Shown: positions 47,391 to 57,130, counted from the stretch's first letter. The stretch is 64,000 bases of DNA from Tardiphaga sp. vice304 (GCF_007018905.1 NZ_CP041402.1:4886001-4950000), one strand, 5' to 3'. Program-made: numbers and translations. Notes: a model not told the origin generated them from the letters alone.

Positions 47391-47405
47391 GTTATTTAAT
47401 ATAAC
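47391..47405. promoter_or_regulatory. Candidate MarR (CouR-like) operator, site 3
   Basis: GTTATTTAATATAAC is a perfect GTTAT-N5-ATAAC palindrome between divergent tarP and pobA, inside a larger AT-rich inverted repeat (TATATT...AATATA, 47385-47403). Confidence 0.6.
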
Positions 47406-47442
47406 CATTATTGCAAGCCGGGTTTGCAGGGCGCGCGTCTGA

Positions 47443-48666
<1,224 letters not shown>

Positions 48667-48671
48667 GGATC

Positions 48672-48762
48672 CGTCATTGCGAGCGGTGCGAAGCAATCCA
48701 GCCATGCCGCTAGCTCGGCAAGCAAAGACTGGATTGCTTCGTCGCGAGTGCTCCTCGCAATT
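48672..48762. repeat. Family D repeat, copy 2
   Basis: CGTCATTGCGAG and CTCGCAATT at the ends with GCAATCCAG/CTGGATTGC inside, matching 12590-12686. Confidence 0.75.
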
Positions 48763-48872
48763 ATAAACGCGCGCAACCTGTTTGAAATCCCGTTTTAAAC
48801 TTTGTTGTTCTGTCATCGCTGACAACGTTACGCTCTTATGGAGGCACCCCTCTCCATCGCGAGTATCATTAC

Positions 48873-49292
48873 ATGACTTTCCCCGACATCCCCGACGGCT
48901 TTGCACGCCACGACCGGTCGAGCCCGCTCACTGAACCATGGGAGCCGATCTGGTCGAAACGCACCGACCGGGCGGTGATCATCGGGTTGCGGCTCGCCAC
49001 GCCGCACACCAACTCCCGGGGGCTGGCCCATGGCGGGTTGATTTCCTCACTTGCCGACAACGCCATGGGCTTGAGCTGCGGTCACATGCTGGGCGGCGGC
49101 ACGCGGCTGCTCACCGCCAGCCTTACCGTCGACTTCGTCGGCTCTGCGAAAATCGGGCAATGGCTGCAGATCGCGCCCGAGGTGATCAAGACCGGCCGCA
49201 GACTGTGCTTCGCACAGTGTCTTGTCACAGCCGATAGCACAGTCTGCGCCCGCGCCAGCGCAACCTTCAGCGTGGTGCAGACAAGCGACTAA
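48873..49292 (+). CDS. PaaI-type hotdog thioesterase
   Basis: A 139-residue hotdog-fold protein. The segment NSRGLAHGGLISSLADNAMG contains the HGG and the acidic residue of PaaI-type acyl-CoA thioesterases; LTASLTVDFVGSAK is the usual second strand. The ATG at 48873 has no strong ribosome site. It overlaps the LysR gene tail to tail by four bases. It could release aromatic acids from stalled CoA esters of the nearby cou pathway, but no link is shown. Confidence 0.8.
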   Translation: MTFPDIPDGFARHDRSSPLTEPWEPIWSKRTDRAVIIGLRLATPHTNSRGLAHGGLISSLADNAMGLSCGHMLGGGTRLLTASLTVDFVGSAKIGQWLQIAPEVIKTGRRLCFAQCLVTADSTVCARASATFSVVQTSD

Positions 49293-50194
49293 CGGGCCGC
49301 ACCTGCAAAATTCCAGTCAGCAATCTCCGCCGCCAGGTCGATGAAGGCACGCACCTTGGCCGACAGCAGCCGCGAGGTGGGATAGACGATGTGGATCGGC
49401 ATCGCCGGCAACTCATGGTCTGCCAGCACGATCCTGAGCCGTCCCGCCGCGACGGCGTCGGCCGCCTGATAGGCCAGCACCCAGGTCAGGCCGCCAACGT
49501 GCTCGGCGTGCCAGATCGCGGGGTCCGCGATATTGGTAATGAAATGCGGCGCATGGCTGATGCGAATTTCCTCTCCACCATCGATGAATCGCCACTCCGT
49601 CACGCCGCCCATCCCGCCGAAGTGAATCGTGTCGTGCGCGGCGATGTCGTGCGGCGTTTTCGGTTCACCGCGACGTGCGAGATAAGCCGGCGACGCCACC
49701 ACGATACGCCGCATGCTGCCGATGCTGCGCGCAACAAGACTGGAGTCGGCGAGATGTCCGATGCGGATCGCGGCATCGACGCCGTCCTCCACTAGGTTGA
49801 TGACACGATCCGACAGTCGCAACTCGCCCGATACTTCGGGGTAGCGTTGCAGAAAGCTGGACATCAGCGGCGTCACATGGAGCCGGCCGAAGCCGACCGG
49901 CGCCGACACCACCAGTCGTCCGCTTGGCTGCGTGCGCTCGGCCTGCGCGGAACCTTCGGCCTCCTCGACATCCGCCAGAATCCGGCGCGCACGCTCGAGG
50001 TAGCGCGCGCCGACGTCGGTGAGCGTCACCGAGCGGGTGGTCCGCTGCAACAGCCGGGCGCCGACCCGCTCTTCGAGAGCGGCAATCAGCCGCGTGACAT
50101 TGGAGGCCGACAGCCCCATTTTTCGTGCGGCAGGCGCAAAGCCCCGGAGATCGGCAACCGCGACAAAGGCGGTCATGGCATCGATACGGTCCAT
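49289..50194 (-). CDS. LysR-family transcriptional regulator
   Basis: 301 residues. The helix-turn-helix is at about 16-60 (GFAPAARKMGLSASNVTRLIAALE in two parts, GFAPAARKMGLSAS and NVTRLIAALE). The effector domain has LVVSAPVGFGRLHV and EDGVDAAIRIGHLADSSLVAR, typical of the LysR subgroup that controls neighbouring redox genes. It diverges from the AhpD-like gene, with a T-N11-A palindrome just upstream of its own start. Confidence 0.9.
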   Translation of the reverse strand: MDRIDAMTAFVAVADLRGFAPAARKMGLSASNVTRLIAALEERVGARLLQRTTRSVTLTDVGARYLERARRILADVEEAEGSAQAERTQPSGRLVVSAPVGFGRLHVTPLMSSFLQRYPEVSGELRLSDRVINLVEDGVDAAIRIGHLADSSLVARSIGSMRRIVVASPAYLARRGEPKTPHDIAAHDTIHFGGMGGVTEWRFIDGGEEIRISHAPHFITNIADPAIWHAEHVGGLTWVLAYQAADAVAAGRLRIVLADHELPAMPIHIVYPTSRLLSAKVRAFIDLAAEIADWNFAGAAR

Positions 50195-50199
50195 GTGAC

Positions 50200-50218
50200 T
50201 ATTTCATAATATGAAATA
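50200..50218. promoter_or_regulatory. Candidate LysR binding palindrome
   Basis: TATTTCAT-AAT-ATGAAATA has perfect 8-bp arms and contains TTCATAATATGAA, which fits T-N11-A. It starts six bases before the lysR-type ATG and 95 bases before the ATG of the divergent gene. Confidence 0.6.
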
Positions 50219-50312
50219 ATGTAGTGTCAATTTGAATAATTGTTTCTCTTATTGGGAGATTGCATCTTAGGCGCACCGGAGAGCGACGCTCCCCCAGCCT
50301 AAAGGAAAGCAA

Positions 50313-50864
50313 ATGTCCCGTATCGCCACTCCCGTCTCCATCGAAACATCGCCGGCCGCTTCGCAGCCTTTGCTGCAGGCGGTCAACAAGCAACTCGGCC
50401 TGGTGCCCAACCTGTTCCGTCTGGTGGGCACCAGCCCGGCCGCACTGGAAGGCTATCTCGGCCTCAATGGCGCGCTGGGAAAGGGCAAGCTCGATGCCCG
50501 GACCCGCGAGCGCATCGCTTTGGCCGTCGCTGAAATCAACGGTTGCAGCTATTGCCTGTCGGCTCATTCGTATCTCGGCAAGAACCTGGCGAAACTGTCG
50601 GACAGCGAAATCTCCGCCAACCGTGCCGGCGGTTCGGAAGATCCCAAGGCCAATGCAGCGGTGCGCTTCGCGGTTCGGATCGTGACCGAGCGTGGCCATG
50701 TCTCGGATGACGATCTCGCCTCGGTCCGACAGGCCGGCTATGACGACGCGCAACTGCTCGAGATCGTTCTGCACGTCGCACTGAACACGCTGACAAACTA
50801 CGTCAACGAAGTTGCGAAGACCGAGATCGACTTTCCGGTGGTGACCGTCGCTGCCGCAGCCTGA
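50313..50864 (+). CDS. AhpD-like carboxymuconolactone decarboxylase family protein
   Basis: 183 residues of the AhpD/peroxidase-related branch. The active-site pattern E74-x3-C78-S-Y-C81-x3-H85 (EINGCSYCLSAH) is complete, so it is probably a thiol peroxidase or alkylhydroperoxidase partner, not a lactone decarboxylase. AAAGGAAAG precedes the ATG. Followed after 81 bases by a flavin-binding protein and divergently paired with a LysR gene, suggesting a redox-stress or electrophile response. Confidence 0.85.
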   Translation: MSRIATPVSIETSPAASQPLLQAVNKQLGLVPNLFRLVGTSPAALEGYLGLNGALGKGKLDARTRERIALAVAEINGCSYCLSAHSYLGKNLAKLSDSEISANRAGGSEDPKANAAVRFAVRIVTERGHVSDDDLASVRQAGYDDAQLLEIVLHVALNTLTNYVNEVAKTEIDFPVVTVAAAA

Positions 50865-50945
50865 AACGACGACCGCGCGACGCATCGCCAGCGATGGCAA
50901 TGCGTCGCAGCAGACATGACGTGACAGCGACGAAGGAGTGTTCCC

Positions 50946-51557
50946 ATGTCAGAGCCACAGGCGTTCAACAGCGACGTCGCCTTTACGCCCACCGTCAAGA
51001 CGATCCAGTCGCGCAAGGGCTCACGTGCAGCCTATGCCCGCGTCGAGCAAAACGGTGGCTGGCGCAGCGAAGTCGACGATCACCTCACGGTCTTCCTCGC
51101 CGAGGCCGACAGCCTGTTCCTGGCCACCGCCAGCGCCGACGGCCAGCCGTACATGCAGCATCGCGGCGGGCCGAAGGGCTTCGTCAAAATTCTCGACAAG
51201 CACACGCTGGGTTTTGCGGACTACAGCGGCAATCGGCAATACATCACGCAAGGTAATCTCGCGGAGAATACGAAGGCCCACATCTTCATCATGGACTACG
51301 CGCATCGCCGCCGCGTCAAGCTGTGGGGCACCGCAAGGGTGGTCGAGGACGATCCGGCGCTGCTCGCTTCGCTGATGCCGGCCGGCTACAAGGCGCGGCC
51401 CGAACAGGTGATCCTGTTCAGCATCAGTGCCTGGGACACCAACTGCCCGCAGCACATCCCGCAGAAATTCGACGCGGGTGATGTGGCCGCGGCATTGGCG
51501 GGGCGGGATGCCCGGATTGCCGAGTTGGAAGCGGAACTGGCCAAGTTGAAGAGGTGA
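50946..51557 (+). CDS. Pyridoxamine 5'-phosphate oxidase family flavin-binding protein
   Basis: 203 residues, GAAGGAG eight bases before the ATG. Split-barrel flavin fold: SLFLATASADGQPYMQHRGGP (in parts, ATASADGQPYMQHRGG), GFVKILDKHTLGFADY, GNRQYITQGNL and RRRVKLWGTARVV. The last 25 residues (AALAGRDARIAELEAELAKLKR region) form a predicted short coiled coil. It probably forms an operon with the AhpD-like gene. Substrate is unknown; members can reduce quinones or bind F420 or heme, and FMN is the most likely here. Confidence 0.85.
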   Translation: MSEPQAFNSDVAFTPTVKTIQSRKGSRAAYARVEQNGGWRSEVDDHLTVFLAEADSLFLATASADGQPYMQHRGGPKGFVKILDKHTLGFADYSGNRQYITQGNLAENTKAHIFIMDYAHRRRVKLWGTARVVEDDPALLASLMPAGYKARPEQVILFSISAWDTNCPQHIPQKFDAGDVAAALAGRDARIAELEAELAKLKR

Positions 51558-51577
51558 GATTGCTGAAGAGGTGAGAT

Positions 51578-51695
51578 TGTCGTTCCGGGGCGCGAGCGCA
51601 TCAGCGCGAGCGAACCCGGAACCTCGATATGCTTTGAACATTTCGGGATTCCCGGTTCGCGGTCGGCTCGCGCCGCCCGCGCCCCGGAATGACAG
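51578..51695. repeat. Family B repeat, copy 7
   Basis: Opens TGTCGTTCCGGGGCGCGAGC and closes CGCCCCGGAATGACAG. This copy, like copy 1, lacks the CCAATTGGA palindrome. A short duplication (GAAGAGGTGAGATTG) lies just before it at 51548-51579. Confidence 0.75.
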
Positions 51696-51733
51696 CTCTA
51701 TCGGCAGGAATGCGTCCGCGCTAAACAGCCGCG

Positions 51734-52054
51734 ATGGAAGCTCCCACGCCCGACGACACCAATCCGTGCCAGCCCTGCGGCGCCTGCTGTTCCTATTCCA
51801 GCAACTGGCCGCGCTTTACCACCGAGGACGACGCAGAGCTCGATCTCATCCCGGCGAAGTTCGTCAACGACCGGCTGTCGGGCATGCGCTGCGAGGGCGA
51901 CCGCTGCTCGGCGCTGACCGGAAAAGTGGGCACGCATACCGCCTGCGGGATCTATGCGATCCGGCCGGAAGTGTGCCGGACCTGCCTGCCCGGCGATCCC
52001 GAATGCAACATGGCAAGGCGCCGGCATGGAATGCCCGCATTGCCGCCGGGTTGA
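51734..52054 (+). CDS. Cysteine-rich YkgJ-like zinc/iron-chelating protein
   Basis: A 106-residue protein with cysteines in PCQPCGACC near the N-terminus, then RCEGDRCSAL, TACGIYAIRPEVCRTCLPGDPEC. This arrangement matches the YkgJ/CxxCxxCC family, thought to bind zinc or an iron-sulfur cluster. The function is not known. The ATG at 51734 has only a weak ribosome site. It sits between a family B repeat and the diguanylate cyclase gene, with no clear partner. Confidence 0.78.
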   Translation: MEAPTPDDTNPCQPCGACCSYSSNWPRFTTEDDAELDLIPAKFVNDRLSGMRCEGDRCSALTGKVGTHTACGIYAIRPEVCRTCLPGDPECNMARRRHGMPALPPG

Positions 52055-52217
52055 CGCGGCTCGCTCGCGTATCCCGATGCCATTTTGCACACCCGGATAC
52101 TTCTAAAAAATTCCGTTAAGCTCGTTAGTTAAATGAACGCCGCGAGTAAGGTCAGATTAAAGCTCTGACAGTAGGACTCAACTGGTCCCTCGTTCGGGGA
52201 ATGCCCGTTGAACGCGT

Positions 52218-54434
52218 ATGAGAACATGGCGGTTTTTTTTCCAAGCCCAGCTCGATTTCATTTTTTTCTTTTATGGTCTGGCGTTCATTCTGCTGGGCGC
52301 CGTCTGCTTTGCCATTTCAAAAGCTCAGAGCGGTCGGATCAAATGGAGCATCCTTGGCACTTTTGCCCTGTTGCATGGGATCGGCGAGTGGCTCGACCTG
52401 ACTGCGCTGATGATCGGCGATACGCCGATGTTTGCGGCCCTGCGTGTCGGGGGCATGACGATTTCTTTTATCCTGCTGATGGAATTCGCGCGTATGAATG
52501 CCGGTCAGTTCGATCTTCCGGCGCCCGGCCGATGGATCTATCTGCCTCTGGTCGGCATCGTGGTCTACGCCGCATCGACGGTTAACCTGGGCGCGGCAGC
52601 AGCGCTGGCACGCTACATCTTCGGCTTTCTGGGGTCAGTCGGGGCCGGAATGATTTTCATCGCAGAGGCACGACGATCGACCGGTGGTGCGCGAACTTTC
52701 GCTGGCTTCTCGGCCATCTACTTTTTCCTGTATGGCATCGCGGCCGGCATTATCGTTCGCGAGGTGCCATTTTGGCCGGCCTCGGTCCTTCATTACGCTT
52801 GGTTCATGGCATCAACCGGCATTCCTATTCAGCTCGTACGGGCGCTGCTGGCATGCGCGCTAGCTTTCTCCATCTGGGCAATCTGGGGAATTCTGATCGC
52901 CAGAGAACTCGGCTCGGAGCGCTATGCCTCCTACATCCGCAAACAATTCATAGCTGCCATCGGCGCGATCACCACGATTCTGCTGGTCGGCTGGACGCTC
53001 ACCGAATTTCTGGGCGAAATCTACCGGCGCAATGTCGAACAGACCGCGCGGGGGGACATCGATCTGCTGGCCAGCCGCTTGGCCGGCGAAACGGCCATCG
53101 TCGATGGCATGGTGCTAACACTGGCGCGGACGCCCGGCCTGCTCTCCCCCGTCGGCGACGGTCCCCATCAGGGCGATGGATACGGGCAGGGTGCGCTGGA
53201 CCTCCACGTCAAAGCCGCCGGCGCCACGTCCGGCTATATAATGGATGCATCGAAGAACATCATTGCTGCCTCGACAGAGAACGCGCGGGTCATGACGGAA
53301 GCGCTGCCAAAGCGGCTACAACCATCATTTGATGCCGCTATGACCGGCAAGCCCGGGCGTGATTTCGCGTTCGACAGCGATGGCTCAGGCCGCAGTTACG
53401 TCTCCAGCATGCCGATCCCGAGCGACAAGGGAACGGTCGCGGGTGTCGCCATCCTCAGCAAATCGCTCGACGGGCTCGAAGACGACCTGACCCGTTTTGG
53501 CCGGCCTTATTTTTTCGTCAATCCAGACGGCCTCGTGGTCCTCAGCAATCGCCGCGACTTGTTGTTCAAGCAGTTGTGGCCGCTCGCTGATGGCCAGAAA
53601 AACGAACTGGCGCTGCAACGCCGATGGCTCGGCGATCGCCCGATGATGGCAACCGAGCTGATCGGATCGGAATGGATAACGTTTGACGGCAGGCGGGAAA
53701 TTGTCCGCCGCCGCTTCGCCGAGAACAGCCAATGGTCGCTGCTTGTCGCCATGCCGGCGGAAACGATCGTTGCCAGCCGGCTGATCGGGATCATCGTCAC
53801 GCTGCTGGGAACGGTCATGGCGCTGATCTATTTCATCGGACGCGAGCACAGCATACGGGAAAGCGTCCAGACGGAAAGCCGGCGGGCCTTACAGAAGCTG
53901 GCGCAGGACCTGCGCTTCCAGGCCGTCACCGACCCTCTCACCGGCCTCTTCAACCGCTGGAAATTCGACGATTCGCTGGTTGGCGAAATGGCGCGCTCGG
54001 CGCGCTATGGCACGCCGCTATCTCTGGTGCTGTACGACGTCGATCACTTCAAGCAGGTCAACGACATTCATGGGCATCAGGCGGGAGACGACGTCCTGGT
54101 CCAGCTTTCACAGGTCGTGTCGGACGGCATCCGGAAATCGGATCTGCTGGCGCGCTGGGGCGGCGAAGAATTTGTCATTCTGACGCCCGGCTCAAGCGGG
54201 CCGAAGACTTATCAGGCTGCGCTCAAGCTGTCGCAGAGCATCGCACAGGCGACGTTTGCCGATGTCGGCAGGGTCACCTGCAGCTTCGGCGTCGCGGAGC
54301 ATGTCGAGGGCGACACCGCGGAAAGCCTGATGGCGCGCGCCGATGGGGCGCTGTATCTCGCCAAGATCAATGGGCGCAACCGGGTTGAAATAGCGACGCT
54401 GCCGAACGCCGGCCGGGCGACATCCGTTGCCTAG
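52218..54434 (+). CDS. Membrane diguanylate cyclase with periplasmic sensor domain
   Basis: 738 residues. An N-terminal block of about eight hydrophobic segments (residues 10-260) is followed by a periplasmic region (about 265-525) whose DGMVLTLARTPGL and GYIMDASKNIIAAS phrases suggest a double-Cache sensor. A further membrane segment (about 528-550), a short helix (QTESRRALQKLAQDLRFQA region) and a GGDEF domain follow. The active loop is GGEEF at 648-652, and the inhibitory-site RxxD (RKSD) is at 639-642, so the enzyme should make c-di-GMP and be product-inhibited. The ligand is unknown. Confidence 0.88.
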   Translation: MRTWRFFFQAQLDFIFFFYGLAFILLGAVCFAISKAQSGRIKWSILGTFALLHGIGEWLDLTALMIGDTPMFAALRVGGMTISFILLMEFARMNAGQFDLPAPGRWIYLPLVGIVVYAASTVNLGAAAALARYIFGFLGSVGAGMIFIAEARRSTGGARTFAGFSAIYFFLYGIAAGIIVREVPFWPASVLHYAWFMASTGIPIQLVRALLACALAFSIWAIWGILIARELGSERYASYIRKQFIAAIGAITTILLVGWTLTEFLGEIYRRNVEQTARGDIDLLASRLAGETAIVDGMVLTLARTPGLLSPVGDGPHQGDGYGQGALDLHVKAAGATSGYIMDASKNIIAASTENARVMTEALPKRLQPSFDAAMTGKPGRDFAFDSDGSGRSYVSSMPIPSDKGTVAGVAILSKSLDGLEDDLTRFGRPYFFVNPDGLVVLSNRRDLLFKQLWPLADGQKNELALQRRWLGDRPMMATELIGSEWITFDGRREIVRRRFAENSQWSLLVAMPAETIVASRLIGIIVTLLGTVMALIYFIGREHSIRESVQTESRRALQKLAQDLRFQAVTDPLTGLFNRWKFDDSLVGEMARSARYGTPLSLVLYDVDHFKQVNDIHGHQAGDDVLVQLSQVVSDGIRKSDLLARWGGEEFVILTPGSSGPKTYQAALKLSQSIAQATFADVGRVTCSFGVAEHVEGDTAESLMARADGALYLAKINGRNRVEIATLPNAGRATSVA

Positions 54435-54450
54435 CGACATCGTCACAGGT

Positions 54451-54870
54451 TCAGGCGGTAACGCGATTGTCCTGCACGGCCACTTCGGCTTCGTCGTCGA
54501 GTTCGTCATCGACCGGCGTGAAGGTCGATAGCGGTTTAGTCGACAGCGTGATCGCCTTGCGGTTGCCGTAGGACGATGGCGACGCGGGACGCGACACTGC
54601 CGTCTCATGCGACAGCGCATACAACGTCGAACCGACCCTGCCGCCAAGCTGGATCAACTCGCGTTCGTCGCAGCTCGCGGCAATCGCGATCGCCAGCGAA
54701 TGCAGATGGCTGCGGCGGTAGCAGAACAGCGCCAGCATGGCACGCACGTCGGACGAAACGCTCTCGACGAGCTGCGGCAGGCCATTCTCGCTGGCCCGGT
54801 ACATCGCACCGAGCAGGTCTTCCTGGACTGGACAGAAATCGTTTTCAAAAGCTTGTCGGCTGGACCACAT
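54451..54870 (-). CDS. Hypothetical protein, soluble, helical
   Basis: 139 residues from the ATG at 54870 with GAGGAG six bases before it. Not recognised. The N-terminal two thirds (ENDFCPVQEDLLGAMYRAS, LVESVSSDVRAMLALFCYRR) look helical; the last 30 residues are acidic (VDDELDDEAEVAVQ) and probably disordered. It converges on the diguanylate cyclase gene with 16 bases between stops. Codon pattern is normal for the region, which supports it as a real gene. Confidence 0.65.
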   Translation of the reverse strand: MWSSRQAFENDFCPVQEDLLGAMYRASENGLPQLVESVSSDVRAMLALFCYRRSHLHSLAIAIAASCDERELIQLGGRVGSTLYALSHETAVSRPASPSSYGNRKAITLSTKPLSTFTPVDDELDDEAEVAVQDNRVTA

Positions 54871-55009
54871 GGCTGTTCTCCTCAATCGGGAGGATGCCGC
54901 GCAATTTCCTAACGCAGAGTTAACCAAGAGCCTTAATGGCGATATTGGAACTTGAACTCGTGTTCCGAATCAGGCAGGCGCCGCCGCAATTTGGCCGCGT
55001 TGGAACCGC

Positions 55010-55414
55010 TCAGCGGTTGGCCACAAGCAGAATGGCGAGGCCCAGACCGGTCAAATGGTGCAGGGCCTGGTCGATCCCGATCAGCCACCAGAACCAGGGA
55101 TTGCCGGGTGCGATGCGGTAGCGGGCGACCAGAAAGCCCTTGCTGCGGTCGATCGCAAGATGGATCGCGAAATCGATCAGCCCGATGAACCACAGTTTCG
55201 GCTGCACGGCGGCGACCAGCGCCGTCGTCAGCACGCCATGGATCGAGACATGCGCCAGCAGTGGCAAAGCCCATCCGGTCCGGGCGTCCTTGCCCATCGC
55301 CATCCAGGCGTTCTGCAGGAAGAAGTCCGCAATGACATGCTTGACCGTAAGCGCCAGCATCCAGGCGAGCAGCGGTCCCAGGGCGATCGACGACGAAAAT
55401 GCGGGAAACAACAA
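55010..55414 (-). CDS. DUF3307 membrane protein
   Basis: About 134 residues with four hydrophobic segments; HVIADFFLQNAWMAMGKD, HVSIHGVLTT, IDFAIHLAIDRSKG and WWLIGIDQALHHLTGL fit DUF3307, whose conserved histidines and aspartates lie near the membrane face. The TTG at 55414 is chosen because GAAGGA precedes it at the right distance; an ATG at 55360 would cut into the first membrane segment. It ends an operon with the DUF6537-like and cNMP-binding genes. Confidence 0.7.
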   Translation of the reverse strand: MLFPAFSSSIALGPLLAWMLALTVKHVIADFFLQNAWMAMGKDARTGWALPLLAHVSIHGVLTTALVAAVQPKLWFIGLIDFAIHLAIDRSKGFLVARYRIAPGNPWFWWLIGIDQALHHLTGLGLAILLVANR

Positions 55415-55460
55415 GCAGGCGTCCTTCTCACCGGCAGCGGCGCTATATCCAGTCGGCCAT

Positions 55461-56318
55461 TTATGCCATCGTGGAACCGGGATTGCACGCCCCTGCCCTG
55501 ATCTCCGCAATGACTTTGCGCAATTCTTCCCCCTTCGGATCGCGCGGCACATGGCGGGCCCTGGCGATGGCGGCAGCCAGGTCCGGCAGCACCAGCGGGC
55601 CGTCGAACACCGGCTTGGCCAACCCGTCGATAATCTGGTGCCAGGCCGCCATGCCCGTCCGGTAGCCGGTGCCGTAGCCTTCGATCATGGTCGCCATCTG
55701 CACCACCGCGCCGACCGCCGCCGGCTGCCGGGTCAGCGCGCGATCGATCATGTGCAGCCAGCGCTCGACCCAGACGCGCTCGACCGCATAGCGCGCCGAC
55801 AGCCGCCGCGAATGGCGCAACGAGGACTCTAGCTTGAGACGCTGGATCCCCCACCAGCTCGCATTGCTGAAGCGAATCGGCACGGTCCGATGCGCGCAGC
55901 GGACGATCTCGACCATTCGCAGCAGCGGCCCGCCGGCAATCACCGGCAGCGCGCCAAGCAGCTCGTCGCAGCGAAACCGCCGGACGTCGATCGCATGGCG
56001 GCCCTGACCCGGCGCTTCCTGCAATTTGAGCTGCGCGATGCGGATCGCGTCGAGATAGGCCATCCGCTCCGCCAGCAGCCTTGCGATCTCGGCAAACAGC
56101 GCGTCATCGACGCCGCGCCGGCCAATAAAGCGGCGCAGCCGGTCGCAATACAGCTGCGCATAGGCCTGGCTTTGATAGTCCGTGAGCAGCGCCACCCCAG
56201 CACGCGCCGCGGGCAGCACCTGATCCGGCAGGCCGGCCGGCAGCACGGCCGGCGTGCTGTGATCCGGCCCGACCAGTTCGGTAAGCGTATTGCGGATGAC
56301 GTTGATGAAGCCGGTCAC
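55461..56318 (-). CDS. Stand-alone DUF6537-like protein
   Basis: 285 residues with no transmembrane segment. TDYQSQAYAQLYCDRLRRFIG, RLLAERMAYLDAIRIAQLKL and RYAVERVWVERWLHMIDRAL resemble the C-terminal domain (DUF6537) that follows the catalytic parts of indolepyruvate ferredoxin oxidoreductases. The thiamine-diphosphate and gamma domains are absent, so it cannot be that enzyme alone. It lies 12 bases behind the cNMP-binding gene. The assignment is from memory of the family wording; I cannot align it. Confidence 0.6.
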   Translation of the reverse strand: MTGFINVIRNTLTELVGPDHSTPAVLPAGLPDQVLPAARAGVALLTDYQSQAYAQLYCDRLRRFIGRRGVDDALFAEIARLLAERMAYLDAIRIAQLKLQEAPGQGRHAIDVRRFRCDELLGALPVIAGGPLLRMVEIVRCAHRTVPIRFSNASWWGIQRLKLESSLRHSRRLSARYAVERVWVERWLHMIDRALTRQPAAVGAVVQMATMIEGYGTGYRTGMAAWHQIIDGLAKPVFDGPLVLPDLAAAIARARHVPRDPKGEELRKVIAEIRAGACNPGSTMA

Positions 56319-56330
56319 GACAATTCCTGC

Positions 56331-56990
56331 TCAGGCGGGCTGCGCCGCGCCCGCGATCGACGGCGCCTCGTGCTGCGCCAGTTGCGTTTCCAGCCTGCCG
56401 ATGTTCTCGAACAGCCGCGCCGAGGCCAGCTTCAGAAAGTAGAACCCGAATTCCGGGTTCTGCACGTACAGCTCCTCGACCTGGCTGTAGCTGATGCCCA
56501 GCACGGCGCCGCCCTCGAGACATTCCAGCGTCTGGGTACGCGCATTGGTCGGCGACAGCATGCCGAGTTCACCGACGATGGCGCCGACCGGCAGCTCGAT
56601 CTCGGACTCCACCAGACGGTAGCGGCCACTGACGATGTAGAACATCTCCTCCGCCTTCTCATCCTTGTAGAACAGTACCTCGCCGGTCTGCGTGCGTCGC
56701 TTGGTCATGAACGGCTTCAGCCATTCCATCGAAAGGTCGGAAGATACCGATTTTTTTACGTCGCGGACCAGTTGCAGCATCTGGTGCAGGCGATAGCCGT
56801 TCAGCAGCATCAGCACGCCATGCAACGCCATCACGGAATAATTATGGGTCGGGATCGACAGCAGGATCAGCAGCACGTTGCTCACGACGCCGAACACCCG
56901 CAGCGGGATCATCGTCCGCATCGTGCAGGTCGCCAGCACGAAGATCGTGGCAAACACACTGCCGGCGTGTTGCAGGTCGAAGAGGTCCAT
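56331..56990 (-). CDS. Membrane protein with cyclic nucleotide-binding domain
   Basis: 219 residues from the ATG at 56990 (a TTG three codons earlier is possible). Three N-terminal hydrophobic segments (about 8-25, 31-48, 52-68) precede a cNMP-binding domain (about 85-200) with VLFYKDEKAEEMFYIVSGRYRL, VGAIVGELGMLSPTNARTQT (phosphate-binding cassette, with GELG and an arginine in NARTQT). The layout of three membrane helices and one cNMP domain recalls Popeye-type proteins. No DNA-binding domain follows. First gene of a three-gene operon. Confidence 0.78.
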   Translation of the reverse strand: MDLFDLQHAGSVFATIFVLATCTMRTMIPLRVFGVVSNVLLILLSIPTHNYSVMALHGVLMLLNGYRLHQMLQLVRDVKKSVSSDLSMEWLKPFMTKRRTQTGEVLFYKDEKAEEMFYIVSGRYRLVESEIELPVGAIVGELGMLSPTNARTQTLECLEGGAVLGISYSQVEELYVQNPEFGFYFLKLASARLFENIGRLETQLAQHEAPSIAGAAQPA

Positions 56991-57130
56991 CGGAGCCAAC
57001 CGTTTTCAGGGAGCAATATCCTTGCGGTCGATTATAGCCGATGTCGATGACGAATGCCGCAATGCACCGCGCGGCGTTGACGCAGGGGGGCCGCGCGGGC
57101 ACCGTCCGACCTTCCCTGACGGAGAACGAC

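Noticed and set aside
52201..52221. Six-codon open frame (MPVERV) ending ATGA over the diguanylate cyclase start, as a leader peptide
   Set aside because: No ribosome site at proper spacing precedes it and such short frames occur by chance.
55415..55552. N-terminal extension of the DUF3307 gene to 55552
   Set aside because: It would overlap the DUF6537-like gene by about 90 bases, is arginine-rich without family resemblance, and the TTG at 55414 has a good ribosome site.
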